Positions 1-9,890 of a stretch of 64,000 nucleotides of DNA are shown in pieces; position 1 is the stretch's first letter, and each line of letters opens with the position of its first letter. Position numbers and translations under genes: made by a program. Source of the DNA: Acanthosoma haemorrhoidale (taxonomy: Eukaryota > Arthropoda > Insecta > Hemiptera > Acanthosomatidae); NCBI GenBank assembly GCA_930367205.1, contig OV884011.1, positions 105,701,139 through 105,765,138 of the forward strand. Reading direction: 5' to 3'. Under the pieces are notes generated by a model, which was not told where the DNA came from, ran no database searches, and worked only from the letters and a program-made list of their open reading frames with translations.

Positions 1-149
1 GGTCTCCTCATCGGCCTGAATCATATTAAGAATACACCTTTTTACCCTGCATACGAGAGCGGCTTTTAACGCGTCGTCTTTCAACGACGTTCAAGTGTTC
101 TGCCCTTTTTGCCTCTATCCGTGTCATTAGCCGGTTACCCCCTAAAGGA

Positions 150-687
150 AACAATGAATTCACACTCGGTATCTAAGCGTAGGCGAAACCGTACGGATTT
201 CAAAGGCGAGTGTGAACTAGAGAGAGGTTGACTGGATTGGTAGGGGAACCCCATTTGGAAGGTTTGGGGCCTGAAAAGGCCGGACTAAACATAAAAAGGC
301 TAGGATAGACGTGTAGAGGTTTTCATAAATGAGAAGACCAAATCTTGACACATCAGTGCAGCTGCAAGTGCCAGTCCAGAGGCGATCCATAGCTTGAATG
401 AATTGTCGGCCTAGGGGGTATAGCCCAAAGCAGATTATTGCATTGCAGGTCTAGATGAGACTGGAAGGTTCGAGAACGGGACCCAGCCCCTCCAGGAATA
501 GGGTGAGTTCTAGCAACCCCTAGCTGCCTCTGAACTGTTCTGCAGCTATGTCATTTATTGCTTACAATATTTACATAGATATGACTTTGTAGTTTGGTAA
601 TATCATTTACATTTGTGTACAACATATTATAACTAATATACAATAGAGTATAGGGTGATTTATTTTAATTAGTTAGCGGATGCTACA
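150..687 (-). mobile_element. Partial LTR of gypsy family A, minus strand
   Basis: Read on the minus strand this starts TGTAGCATCCGCTAAC at 687. It carries the family hallmark ATAAATCACCCTATACTC and then, near 155-235, the reverse complement of the block GGTTCACACTCG...GAATTCGTGGTCATT found in the other LTR copies of this window. A purine-rich tract (AATTTGGGGGAG) lies just outside it at about 695-710, as expected where a 3' LTR meets the internal region. Homology to the other LTRs fades below about position 150, so the outer end is diverged or replaced. The assignment rests on repeated copies within this window. Confidence 0.7.
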
Positions 688-779
688 CAAGCTCCCCCAA
701 ATTACCCTATACTCGGTCTAGTTGACATGGTGTTTAAGAAAGTTCTTATTGCCTTGGTGGCCCCTACAGGTTACATCGT

Positions 780-1705
780 AACAAGTTACAGATCATAGTG
801 TTTCTCTGTTGGCTTATGAAAGGAAATTACCATCGCGCCACCGAACTTCTCGTGGAGAATGAAGATGGTGGTGGAGTGTTTGCTAATATCACTGGTGTCT
901 TTGTAGAAAGCTGTTGCCTCGCTTGCTGTTCTTCAGACGTCACTGGTGCAGGTATATTTTCGGTGGTGTCTAGCAAATAAGCAGCCTTGACGTTGTCCAG
1001 GGAAATGCGAGTCTCCTAGTTAACTACGAGGTGTGGACTAGCATAGGGCGGCTCTAGGTTACGGTGTTCTAAGTGCCAGACGAAGGGGAGCTTGTGCAGT
1101 CATTGAGGGCTCTCCTAACGAAAGTCTTCTTCGTGTCTTCCCGGTGTTAGGTGATGTTGCGGCGTACGTCTAAATCCACTATTGTCGGTGTTAAGTATAC
1201 TCCGGAAAGGCATAAGGGTCACAAGACGATGTGATTGGGCAGTTATATAATGCTTATTATAGCTTAAATTTTCAGTAGAAACGTGTGCCACAGTTGAGAC
1301 TTATGGTCCCCTTTTTTTTTTAAGTACCATTTCCCAAAAATCCTACCCTTTGGGCTACCTGCTCCCTCAACCTACAAGAAACCCACATTCCTGCCTTAGC
1401 CAAAGTAATATGTTGTAATGCTGTAACTGATTAATATTTGTGTATATACCAGTGTGTTGATTGTTATTCATAATAAAGTTTTTTAAAGACTCTCCTCTAC
1501 AAGATTATTTAACTGGGCGGTCAGTGCGGATTTAAGCGAGCGGTGCCAGCGTTCGATTCGGCCGTTTGACAGTGGATGGTATGTGGTGGTCCGAATTCTC
1601 TCAACACCAAAGAGTCGAGTAAGTCTCGTAAATAGGTCAGATTCAAACTGACGCTCTTGGTCAGTCGTTAGTCGTACGGGTACGATGAATCTGGCAACCC
1701 GGCCA
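780..1705 (-). pseudogene. Gypsy family A integrase remnant, interrupted
   Basis: Reading right to left, about 1705-1513 encodes an integrase core fragment with TTDQE, then TTTYHPLSNGRIERWHRSLK, which includes the catalytic glutamate region of Ty3/gypsy integrases. About 1220-780 encodes the integrase C-terminal region, with DLDVRRN and REDTKKTF, the same words as in the copy at 60775-61354. About 100 bp of integrase between the two blocks is replaced by unrelated DNA (1225-1512). Stops and frameshifts are frequent, so it is dead. The downstream LTR at 150-687 has matching orientation. Confidence 0.75.
1225..1512. other. Foreign segment inside the integrase remnant
   Basis: This stretch has no counterpart in the sister gypsy copy. 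It contains a T9-10 run near 1311-1321 and an AATAAAG motif near 1470, just before integrase homology resumes. It could be the tail of an inserted retroelement; no target duplication was identified. Confidence 0.35.
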
Positions 1706-2090
1706 CTTTTCTGTCTAATTCTAAAGTTACCAATCTTTACTCAGGGTTTAATACATTATACAGCTGGTGATTGGACGTATTGGTCAGGAGGTATCATAAT
1801 ACTCTGAGAAGCCTAGGTATTTTCATCACAGTATAGGTCAGGCCCCGATTACACATCGGAAAACTAAATATCAGTTATCAAAGTAAAAACAGTTATCAAT
1901 TACATTTATTTTCCTTTACTACATAACTATAGCCCTAGTTATGTAGCCCCCCCCCCTGCGTTTATCCAAGTATGCGTATAATAATAACAAATAGATTTAT
2001 CATATTATATATAATATGATATTATACATTATTAATATTTAATTACTTGCAAAAAACTTCAAAACTGATAAATTTTGTTTTTCTTTACAG
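1706..2090 (+). other. Non-coding, probable intron end before ankyrin gene 1
   Basis: AT-rich sequence with no supported ORF. It has a C10 run at 1947-1956 and ends in a polypyrimidine tract and acceptor (TTTTTCTTTACAG) at 2090. I found no convincing first exon here, so the 5' exon of ankyrin gene 1 probably lies left of the window, with the gypsy remnant inside its intron. Confidence 0.5.
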
Positions 2091-4835
2091 GTAAATATTG
2101 AGGTAACTATTAAAACCAAGCAAGAGGAAGACCACGCACTGGACGCATACGCCGCCCACGAAGAGTTCTTCATGAGTTTGGGACATGTCATATCCAATAA
2201 AGTTCGAGCTGGCACTGAAGAATTTCTAAGTTATTATCCATCAGACATTGCCCAAGTTCTTCCAAATCTTGTAGCATCCGAATATAACTTCCTGCAACTT
2301 CTTCATTCGTTCACTACTTCTGACGTGATTTTTTCTGGCCTACTTCTTCAAGTAGATGCTCATTTAAAATCAAATGGACAGCAACTTACCAGATCATCAA
2401 CACCAAAAGAAAACTTCAACACAGCTCCGATATTAAGCGAATGGCTGAGATCAAGCCTTATGGTTCCCAGCGATAAAATGTATTTCATTGCAAAATCGGC
2501 AACTGAGGCTGAACGAAACGGGCTAAAAATCATTCCTCAAACTATCGTAAATGAAATATTGTCACTGATGAACAAGACGTCTGTTTTAACTTATGCTGCT
2601 CAAAGAGGGGAAATTGATGTTATTAAGTGGATCCTTAATACTGGGGTTACTTTAGACTTTAGCAAAGCTCTTGAAGAAGCATGGCAACAAGAGAGAAATG
2701 ATATTGTGGAGTTACTGGTAAGAAATGGCGCACTTTTAAAAAGCAACAATATTTCAAAAATAATAAATACACCTAACGCATTAAACGAAACGATACTCCA
2801 TTTCATTGCTGGTTTAGACTCACCGAAGTCTATAGAAAATTTAATCAAGGCTGGTTCATCTGTGAACACCCTTGACGCTGACGGACGATCGCCTCTATAC
2901 AGAGCTGTTGCAAACAATGACGTCAAATCGGTAAAATTATTGCTTAAAAAAGAGGCAGATGTAAACTTAGCAACTAATTTAGGTAACATAGCACTGCACG
3001 AAGCTGCAAAGAATGGAAATAAAGAAATTGTAAAACTCCTGATAGATCAAGGGTCATTGATAGACAAGAGAAATAAATACGGTGTAACTCCTACGTTGAT
3101 CTCAGAAGAGTATGCAATCACAAGCATCATTCGATACATAATAGAAAAAGGACTGATTGTCCCAGATAATAAGTATCGAGAACTCATACTCTTTTGGCAA
3201 ATCAGTTCAAAAGGAAAAGATTCTAATCCCCAGGAGTTAGATGCTGTGACTTTAGACATGTTAAACAGCCATTCTCAGATAGTACAAACATTGATAAGGA
3301 GAGGTGGTACAACTCATCTTTCTGACTTCTTTAAAACAAAATTATTAAAATTAACAATTGAGAATGGACTGGGGTCCTTATCCCAATTTTTGATCAATTT
3401 AGGAGCAAAACTCAGCTCAGACGCCGGGGATAAACAATATTTGCTTTTTACCGCCGTTGAAGCAGAAAACGAAGATATTGTTACACTATTGCTCAATGAA
3501 GGTGTATTACTTAACACTAAAAACGAAGAAGGACTGACACCATTGCACAAAGCAGCTGAGAAAGGCAATGTTGATATCTTCCATCTTTTGCTTAGAAAAG
3601 GCGCTGATATAAAAACACTTGGCACAGATGGCTCTTCAGTTCTTCATGCAGCTTGTAAGGGAGGAGAAGTGTCAATAGTGAATCATCTTCTCAATAAACG
3701 TATCAACGTGGATATTGCAGACCAAGAAGGGAGAACGCCGTTGTATGTGGCAGCGGCTGCAGGGAAAGAAAGGATCATCAAAATTCTTCTGACTAAAGGG
3801 GCCAATCTCAAGGTGAAAATAAGTAATGGGTACACTGCACTGCATGCAGCAGCAACTGCTGGTCATCTTGAAACAGCGAGACTTCTCTTGGACCAAGGAA
3901 TAGACATTGATGCTATGACCCCAGAAGGGAAAACTGCGCTGTACGATGCTGCTTATCTTGGAAAGGACGACATAGTAAAGCTGCTTGCTGAAAGAGGATC
4001 GGATATTACCCTCAAAAGCCATCAAGGGTACACAGCCCTTCACGCCGCCGCCATTGGAGGAAAAGTTGGAGCTGCTAATGTTCTTCTTGATTTAGGGGCG
4101 AATGTGAACGCAACAAGTTATAATAAAAACACTCCACTGTTTGAGGCATCGTACACTGGCTGGGTCGACGTCGTCAGGCTACTTTTGGATAGGGGAGCGG
4201 ATTTCAAGGTTAAGACTACTAGCGGTTACACTGTGCTCCACGCAGCTGCCATAAGGGGCCATGTGAAAGTAGTAGATTTACTTCTCGACAGAGGGATGAA
4301 CCCCAACGTAAGGAATGACGACGAGAAAACGCCCTTGTATGAGGCTGTGTTTGCTGGACAGTATGGATCTGTGGTAGCGCTATTGGCGAGAGGTGCGGAC
4401 TACGGAGAGAAGAATCAAAACGGCTATACCCCACTCCATACCGCAGCGATCAATGCAAACATCAAGCTTATCGACATCCTCATTGACAAAGGCGCAGACC
4501 CTAACGAGAAGAGCTACAACGGTCACACTCCACTGTACGAAGCGGCCTACTCTGGTAATCTCAAGACCGTAAGAAAGCTCGTGGAGAGGGGAGCGGACAT
4601 GAACGCAAAGACAAAGAACGGCGAGACAGCACTTCACGCGGCATCAGTATTGGGGCACTTGGAGGTAGTAAAGTACCTGGTTGAACAAGGGGTTGAATTA
4701 AATCTCAAGACTACCTACGGTACCACGCCTCTTGATGGAGCTTACTCAAAGTGTAGTTATACGGTCATCAAATTTTTAAAAGAGAAAGGTGCGGTAAGAG
4801 CAAACGTTTCATCCTGTCCTCAAGAAACTAACTGA
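2091..4835 (+). CDS. Ankyrin gene 1, 3' coding exon (914 aa), secreted-type family
   Basis: One open exon of 914 codons ending TGA, starting at a splice acceptor in phase 0. The first ATG (2172) lies 27 codons inside it, and the reading frame upstream of that ATG still matches ankyrin gene 2 in layout, so I place the exon start at 2091. Roughly the first 165 residues form an unrecognised, mainly helical-looking module (ILSEWLRS, then IPQTIVNEIL) shared with gene 2. About 19 ankyrin repeats follow to the C-terminus, many alternating TPLYEAA-type and TALHAAA-type, so the unit is a pair of about 66 residues. There is no kinase, death or SOCS-type domain. Ankyrin repeats bind proteins; the partner is unknown. 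By analogy with gene 2 a signal-peptide exon is expected upstream but is not seen. Secretion is therefore inferred. Confidence 0.85.
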   Translation, partial: VNIEVTIKTKQEEDHALDAYAAHEEFFMSLGHVISNKVRAGTEEFLSYYPSDIAQVLPNLVASEYNFLQLLHSFTTSDVIFSGLLLQVDAHLKSNGQQLTRSSTPKENFNTAPILSEWLRSSLMVPSDKMYFIAKSATEAERNGLKIIPQTIVNEILSLMNKTSVLTYAAQRGEIDVIKWILNTGVTLDFSKALEEAWQQERNDIVELLVRNGALLKSNNISKIINTPNALNETILHFIAGLDSPKSIENLIKAGSSVNTLDADGRSPLYRAVANNDVKSVKLLLKKEADVNLATNLGNIALHEAAKNGNKEIVKLLIDQGSLIDKRNKYGVTPTLISEEYAITSIIRYIIEKGLIVPDNKYRELILFWQISSKGKDSNPQELDAVTLDMLNSHSQIVQTLIRRGGTTHLSDFFKTKLLKLTIENGLGSLSQFLINLGAKLSSDAGDKQYLLFTAVEAENEDIVTLLLNEGVLLNTKNEEGLTPLHKAAEKGNVDIFHLLLRKGADIKTLGTDGSSVLHAACKGGEVSIVNHLLNKRINVDIADQEGRTPLYVAAAAGKERIIKILLTKGANLKVKISNGYTALHAAATAGHLETARLLLDQGIDIDAMTPEGKTALYDAAYLGKDDIVKLLAERGSDITLKSHQGYTALHAAAIGGKVGAANVLLDLGANVNATSYNKNTPLFEASYTGWVDVVRLLLDRGADFKVKTTSGYTVLHAAAIRGHVKVVDLLLDRGMNPNVRNDDEKTPLYEAVFAGQYGSVVALLARGADYGEKNQNGYTPLHTAAINANIKLIDILIDKGADPNEKSYNGHTPLYEAAYSGNLKTVRKLVERGADMNAKTKNGETALHAASVLGHLEVVKYLVEQGVELNLKTTYGTTPLDGAYSKCSYTVIKFLKEKGAVRANVSSCPQETN

Positions 4836-5544
4836 TAAGATTTCATCAGATCAGTGGTTAAATGAGGAGTGTATTAAAATTTTGATAGGCCTACTACTTC
4901 TCAGAGATTAAAACCAAAACTTGATAATGACTTAATTTTAATTTTAAGACCAGAGGTAGTGGCTTTTCTGCTAACTGTTATGTTAAATAGACAAATTTTG
5001 TATGTTTATAAATATTGATAATTAATTCAATCAACTTCTATCTGCCTACAGTTTTTTATTATTTATTATAAACCTAGCGATTTTGATGGCTTAAACCATC
5101 ATTTTCAGGCGAGGACTCCAATAAATATAATATAAATTTTTAAATATTTGTTGTAACTGTATTAGTAAGGTAGTCACCTTGACTTGGATAGTCATCCCCA
5201 CACACTGTTCTTTTTAAAAATTGTATTTTTACAATGTAAAACTATTAAAAAAAATAAAAAGAAGTATAAAGATTTACGTATCGCCCATACATAAAAAAAT
5301 AAAGTCTTTAAATAAGAAACGAATTCATGTATTTGGCTTTTGTGAAATATGATTACACATACATCTTAAGGAAGTGACCAACTAGAAAATTCATCGTAAA
5401 TATAGAAATCCCCATAAAGGTTGAAATCATTGCAAATAGTAACAGCGATCACTAAAAATTCAGATTTAAAAAATGTATTGACTAGAAACAATAGGTATCA
5501 AAATATTTTTTTTGAAAATAAAATTTTTTTTTAGAATTCAATAA
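4836..5544 (+). other. 3' flank of ankyrin gene 1 with poly(A) signal
   Basis: AT-rich, no gene. AATAAA at 5120-5125, about 285 bases after the stop, is a reasonable polyadenylation signal; further AATAAA-like words occur near 5250 and 5300. The right edge meets the 3' end of the LINE. Confidence 0.45.
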
Positions 5545-5875
5545 ATTTTATTAGGATAAAATTACAATCTGCCTTTTATTAGGAAATGAGTAATTGAGAT
5601 AAATGTTATCATTCATACCATATTTACAATTCATCATTCACCTGCTCATTCATTCAATATTTACAAACAGCCCAGAGGCCCCCCCAAGTCCACAAGGTTG
5701 TCACCTCTCTCGCATGCGAAGGAGGAAGCGGAATCTTGGGGAGTCCCCCACGCTCCTACGTCAGCCGAGTCACTGTACAAGAGCCAGCGGAGGCTGACCA
5801 AGAGCGCGAGAGCCACAGACGCTCAGGACATGATTAGAGAAACTGGCCATTGCCAGAACTCCCACTATCACTTAG

Positions 5876-6960
5876 TTATAGCAGGTCACGAGGCCACCGC
5901 CGTTTTAATCTCCGAGGAGGATTATAGGGGTGAGTGGTGCAGTGCAATGACTGTGCTAGGGAATTAGGGTGGCTCGATAGGTTACTATGGAATTTTATGA
6001 ACTTGGAAGGGATGAGTTCAAGAATATAGGGTATATTCAGATCATTGTGAAGGGTTTTGTTGCTGACGTAATAAGGGGCATTTACTATTGTTCTTAGGAC
6101 TTTTGATTGAAAGGATTGGATGCGCTTGATGTTCGACTTTTTTGCTGTCCCCCATAGCTCTATTCCGTATGTCCAGATTGGCTTAAGTATAACCTTGTAA
6201 ATAAGTAGTTTGTTTTCTATTGAGAGGTGGGATGTCCTTCGAAGTAGTCTGTACAGTTGTCCAAAGCGTCTGTTTAGTTCTTGTCTTTTTAGCCTCGTGT
6301 GTGGGTTCCATGTCAGTCTTTTGTCGAGATGGAAGCCTAAATACCATACTGTCTCAGACACAGGGAGAGGAATTGAATTTAAAAAGACTGGCGGACAGGA
6401 CTTGCGGCAGAGGGTAAAGGTTATGTAGGAACATTTTCCTTCATTGACTTTGATTCGCCATTTGTTGCACCAATACTCGATCTCGTCAAGGTGTTTTTGA
6501 AGGTTTGGGGATGCTATATCAGGGTCTGGATGGGCTGACAGGACTGCAGTGTCGTCTGCGAATGTTGCCAAGAAGGTATTGGGGGTAGAGGGGACATCAG
6601 CGGTGTATAGATTATAGAGGTTGGGACCCAGGACGCTGCCCTGTGGAATTCCTGCTTTAATGGGATGGTAGTTAGAATATTCTAAACCACAACGGACTTG
6701 GAAGAAACGGTTTGAAAAGTAGGATTGTAGGATTAGGAATAGGGTTTGCGGTAAATATCCTTTGAGCTTGTAAAGCAAACCTGCGTGCCAGACCCTGTCA
6801 AAAGCTTGAGCCATGTCCAGAAAAGCAGCAGTGCAATACTGTTCGGTTTCAAGGGCTGAGGATATGTGATCAACAACGCGAAGGCCTTGTTGAGCTGTGG
6901 AATGTCGTTGGCGGAAACCAATCTGGTGAGTGACGATGCCTCCTAGGCCGACCTCTGGAT
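5876..6960 (-). pseudogene. Reverse transcriptase region of jockey-like LINE ORF2
   Basis: The longest intact piece of the element, continuous for about 360 codons. In order it shows QIGFRQRHST, then LDMAQAFDRVWHAGL (a catalytic Asp of the RT palm), GIPQGSVLGP, and FATFADDTAVLS with the FADD active-site pair. It continues with the thumb region (WYLGFHLDKRLTWNPHTR) and C-terminal APYYVSNKTLHNDL, ending at a TAA by 5876. This is the order of jockey-clade ORF2 proteins. The catalytic residues are present, but the endonuclease upstream is in other frames, so the whole ORF2 is not functional. In a live element it would copy LINE RNA at the nicked target (target-primed reverse transcription). Confidence 0.88.
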
Positions 6961-6985
6961 CAGAGTAGTGAAGGAATGCACTGCA

Positions 6986-7700
6986 TCATCTAGGTCTTTT
7001 CAGAGGAACTTTGAGGTCTACAGAGTCTGTAAGAATCTGGCGGAAGTGGTCCCAGTCAACTGGGCACCTAATAAATGAAGGAGGAGGCAGTTTGTGAATT
7101 GGATTTAGGGAAATGGTTAATAATAAGGGGCTATGGTCGGAGGAGAGGTCATCGAGGCGCTTGAGTGAATAGTTTAGTGTTCCTAAACTATTTAAGAAGA
7201 AAAAGTCAAGGAGATCTGGATTTCGGTTGGGGTCTGATAGCCAATAGGTGGCTGTGTCAGGAGAGATAGTGGAGCATGTCTCCGTGTGAGTGCAGACAGC
7301 AAAGCACGTCCTCGTGTATTTGTGGATCATGAGCCCCAGTGCTGGTGCTTTGCGTTAAAGTCCCCACCCACAAGGAAACGATGCCCGATGGAGTCTAGAA
7401 AGGAGAGGAATTGGGAATCGGAAATGGATTTATTAGGAGGGCAGTACACTGATGCTAGAGTAAGGGGAAAAGTGAGGGTGGTGATTGACACTGCAGTGGA
7501 TTGAAGGAAATCATGTGCTACCAAAGGAATTATGTGATGGGATATAGAGTTATGGACAATGACAGCGGTACCTGCATGAGCTCTTCCATCTGGGTGATCA
7601 GTTCGATAAGTCTGGTACTATCGAACGGTAAATGGTCGTTTACTTGTAAGTCTTGTTTCAGTAATAAGAGCTACGTCGATGTTTTTGTCATGGAGTAAGC
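6986..7700 (-). pseudogene. Endonuclease region of jockey-like LINE ORF2, frameshifted
   Basis: About 7524-7327 encodes VYCPPNKS and LVGGDFNAKHQHWGS, the GDFNAKH motif of apurinic-type LINE endonucleases. About 7330-6986 encodes DLLDFFFLN and LSSDHSPLLL, the C-terminal SDHSP motif with the catalytic His. The two pieces are in different frames, and the N-terminal part up to about 7700 is broken further. Confidence 0.8.
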
Positions 7701-7787
7701 AGTCAGTTCGTTAGTGTGGGTGCGAAACCATTCGCATTCCAAAGGAGAATGGATAAGGAGTCGGAAGGATCCACTTATGGATTTTGT

Positions 7788-8590
7788 TTAACGGGGATAA
7801 GGTAGGAGAGGATTTGTAAGAAGGGAAATGAGAGGGGTAATTAGGGTTCTGAACTCTGTAAGGAGTGAGGTTAAAAGCCTGGTGAGATCTGAAGAGCTTG
7901 AAGGTAGCGGGATATGCGAGATGTGTGGTTGAGGATGAGATTGAGTTTGCTGGTTGCTGGGATGAACGGAGTGCTGGGGAAGAAGAACTTGCGGAGGAGG
8001 AGTGGGCAATGCCTGTGACTGCTTTCTGTCCCTAACGGCGTCAGCAAAAGATACTGAAGGCCTCAAACTTCTGGCGGGGGTGCTTCTTGGGCTATCTGTG
8101 GCTGGCGTTTCTTCTTCTGGACGACGACGTTGTTCGCTTCTGGACTTCAGAATTCTATAGGCCTCACAGCCTTTATAGTTTGCCGGGTGGCCTTGCTGAC
8201 AGAGCACGCATACAGCAAGTGATTTTAGGGGCTTCTTGCACAACTAGCTTTTGTGCTGCCCACTGCACTTTACACACCTGGGAGGGTGGTAGCAGTATGA
8301 TTTTGTGTGCCCATATGCCTGACAATTATGGCATTGAACTATATCGCGTTTCGGGTAAGGCTTTTCGACCTGGACTCTTGTGTAATACAAGTGGGTGACC
8401 TCGTAGATTTTTTACACTCCAGGTGTTCGCTCTAGATCCACAATGAATAAGGGCAGTGGTGTCTTGATGCTTGCATTATTTTCTTGTCTTTCCTCACGGA
8501 GCACATTCGTAATTTGGCGAACCTTGTTTCCTAGGCTTAAGTGCTCCTTCTCTATCTCGTCCGCTGGTGCAGTGGGATGCAGGTTTCTAC
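7788..8590 (-). pseudogene. Gag-like ORF1 of jockey-like LINE, C-terminal part
   Basis: Three zinc-knuckle-like motifs in a row identify this: CHNCQAYGHTKSYC, then CVKCSGQHKS, then CVLCQQGHPANYKGC. They are followed by a Ser/Pro-rich tail to about 7788. Upstream residues to about 8590 include a weak RNA-binding-type Gag region. A stop lies between knuckles 2 and 3 and another upstream near 8415, so it is not intact. Nucleic-acid binding is the known role of such Gag proteins. Confidence 0.8.
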
Positions 8591-9204
8591 AAAATAAAAT
8601 ATAGGTAATAATAATACATAATTTGTAATTACAACTCACATCCATTATAATAGCAAAACGCCAGGCAAATTTATTTACATTACAAGAATTTAATTGTTAT
8701 AGGTTTTTTTTGGGTTTTTTTTTCCTAATAGCCCCTTTAAATTTAAAGATTTAAATTATATACAATTATTGATTCTCAGGCGAATCTATTCGCAAATTAT
8801 TTTTGTATTTCCTGTGGCGTTGCTACATTATATATAGGTTTGATATCATTTTTATAAAAAAAATTATTTTAGGAGATTTCAATTCCAAATATCAAGTATG
8901 CTATTGTTAGACAAATACCCAAGATGGTAAAACCTTGCTAAATATTTCAGTCAGCCTAGGTTTTCTGATCCGCGTCCCCAGCGGAACTTATTTTCCGTAT
9001 GATATGAGATCATAAAAAAGTGGCCACCCTGCAGTATTTAATACCCGTATTAACTAGGATTACCCAGCAAGTTGTTAATAACGTTTCTACATAGTTGTAG
9101 AATAAATTCATATGAAACATATAAAGAATATTAAAAGCATACATTATATAAAAAAAAATGGTATTTAAAAAAATAACGACATTTTAAATTATCAGGATGT
9201 CTTT
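8591..9204. other. AT-rich non-coding
   Basis: No gene or recognisable repeat; several A and T runs. Confidence 0.5.
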
Positions 9205-9890
9205 CTGTGTTTATTTTGATAAGGCATTCACCTAATAAGGTTTTGAATAAATTCTTGAGGGATATTTTCGTATTCTTCCGTTAGAGGAACCCTCACCTCC
9301 TGAAACAAGACTGTATTGGACGTCTCTTTATTTTTCTTGACAACTTCCAAAAATTATCAATAGGGTTAAGATTTGGAATACAGGCTGGCCACTCTAAACA
9401 TAGGATTAAAGCGTTTTCTAGGTTTTGGGAAACAATTCTTGTTATATAGGGACATGCGTTATAGGGCACAAACAAAAATTCATCTTTAACGAATGGAGCG
9501 AATTGGACAACAGCTACCAAAAGAATTTCCTCTATGTAGCCAGCAGCTGTTAGAGATCTGTCGATAAAGATTAATTCAGTCTAAGCTTCCAAACTAATCC
9601 CAGCCCAAATCATAACTCCTTATCCACCATAGCTCCTGAATTTAGTGAAAAGGTTGCAGCCATATACCGCTCATTAATTCTTCTCCTAACTCTCTCTCCG
9701 ACCAGGAGAGACCTGAAGGAATTAGGAACCTAATTGGAGTGTTTTCGAATCTATCATTGGTTTGAACGTTGAAACTTTGAAACGTTGAAACATAACGCAG
9801 TATCAACCAGGGCTTATCCATGGGCGAGCATAACATCGAAAGCGAGGGAAACCATAACGTTAAATTTATAATAAAAATGAAAAACATTAT
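9205..9890 (-). pseudogene. Tc1-like transposase remnant (DDE family)
   Basis: Read on the minus strand, the fragments keep Tc1 order: SGAMVDKELWFGLG-like words near the first catalytic Asp region, GVMIWAGIS, LTAAGYIEEIL, then ITRIVSQNL and LEWPACIPNLNPIDNFW, and a C-terminal PLTEEYENIPQEFIQNLI. LEWPA.xPxLNPIxNxW is the signature around the last acidic residue in Tc1/mariner transposases. In the DN motif before it the Asp is replaced (PYNACPY instead of xDNAxxH), stops are present and the N-terminal DNA-binding part was not found. It is a dead copy. Terminal inverted repeats were not located. Confidence 0.8.

Larger units (their letters stand above)
5545..8590 (-). mobile_element. Jockey-like LINE (non-LTR retrotransposon), 5'-truncated, about 3 kb
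   Basis: On the minus strand this runs Gag zinc knuckles, endonuclease, reverse transcriptase, then a 3' UTR ending near 5545, where a second copy (18935-19975) also ends. The left half of Gag is missing, and homology stops near 8590 at an abrupt junction with AT-rich DNA, as expected from incomplete reverse transcription. Several frameshifts and stops break both ORFs. Other pieces of the same family lie at 14840-15132, 18935-19975, 22525-23110 and 54860-55330. Confidence 0.88.

Noticed and set aside
2172..2174. ATG at 2172 as the true start of ankyrin gene 1
   Set aside because: The frame is open back to a good acceptor at 2090, and the paralogue is spliced at the corresponding place, so the ATG is probably internal.
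6210..6428. Plus-strand ORFs within the LINE at 5.5-8.6 kb
   Set aside because: They are antisense to well-conserved reverse transcriptase and show no motif of their own.
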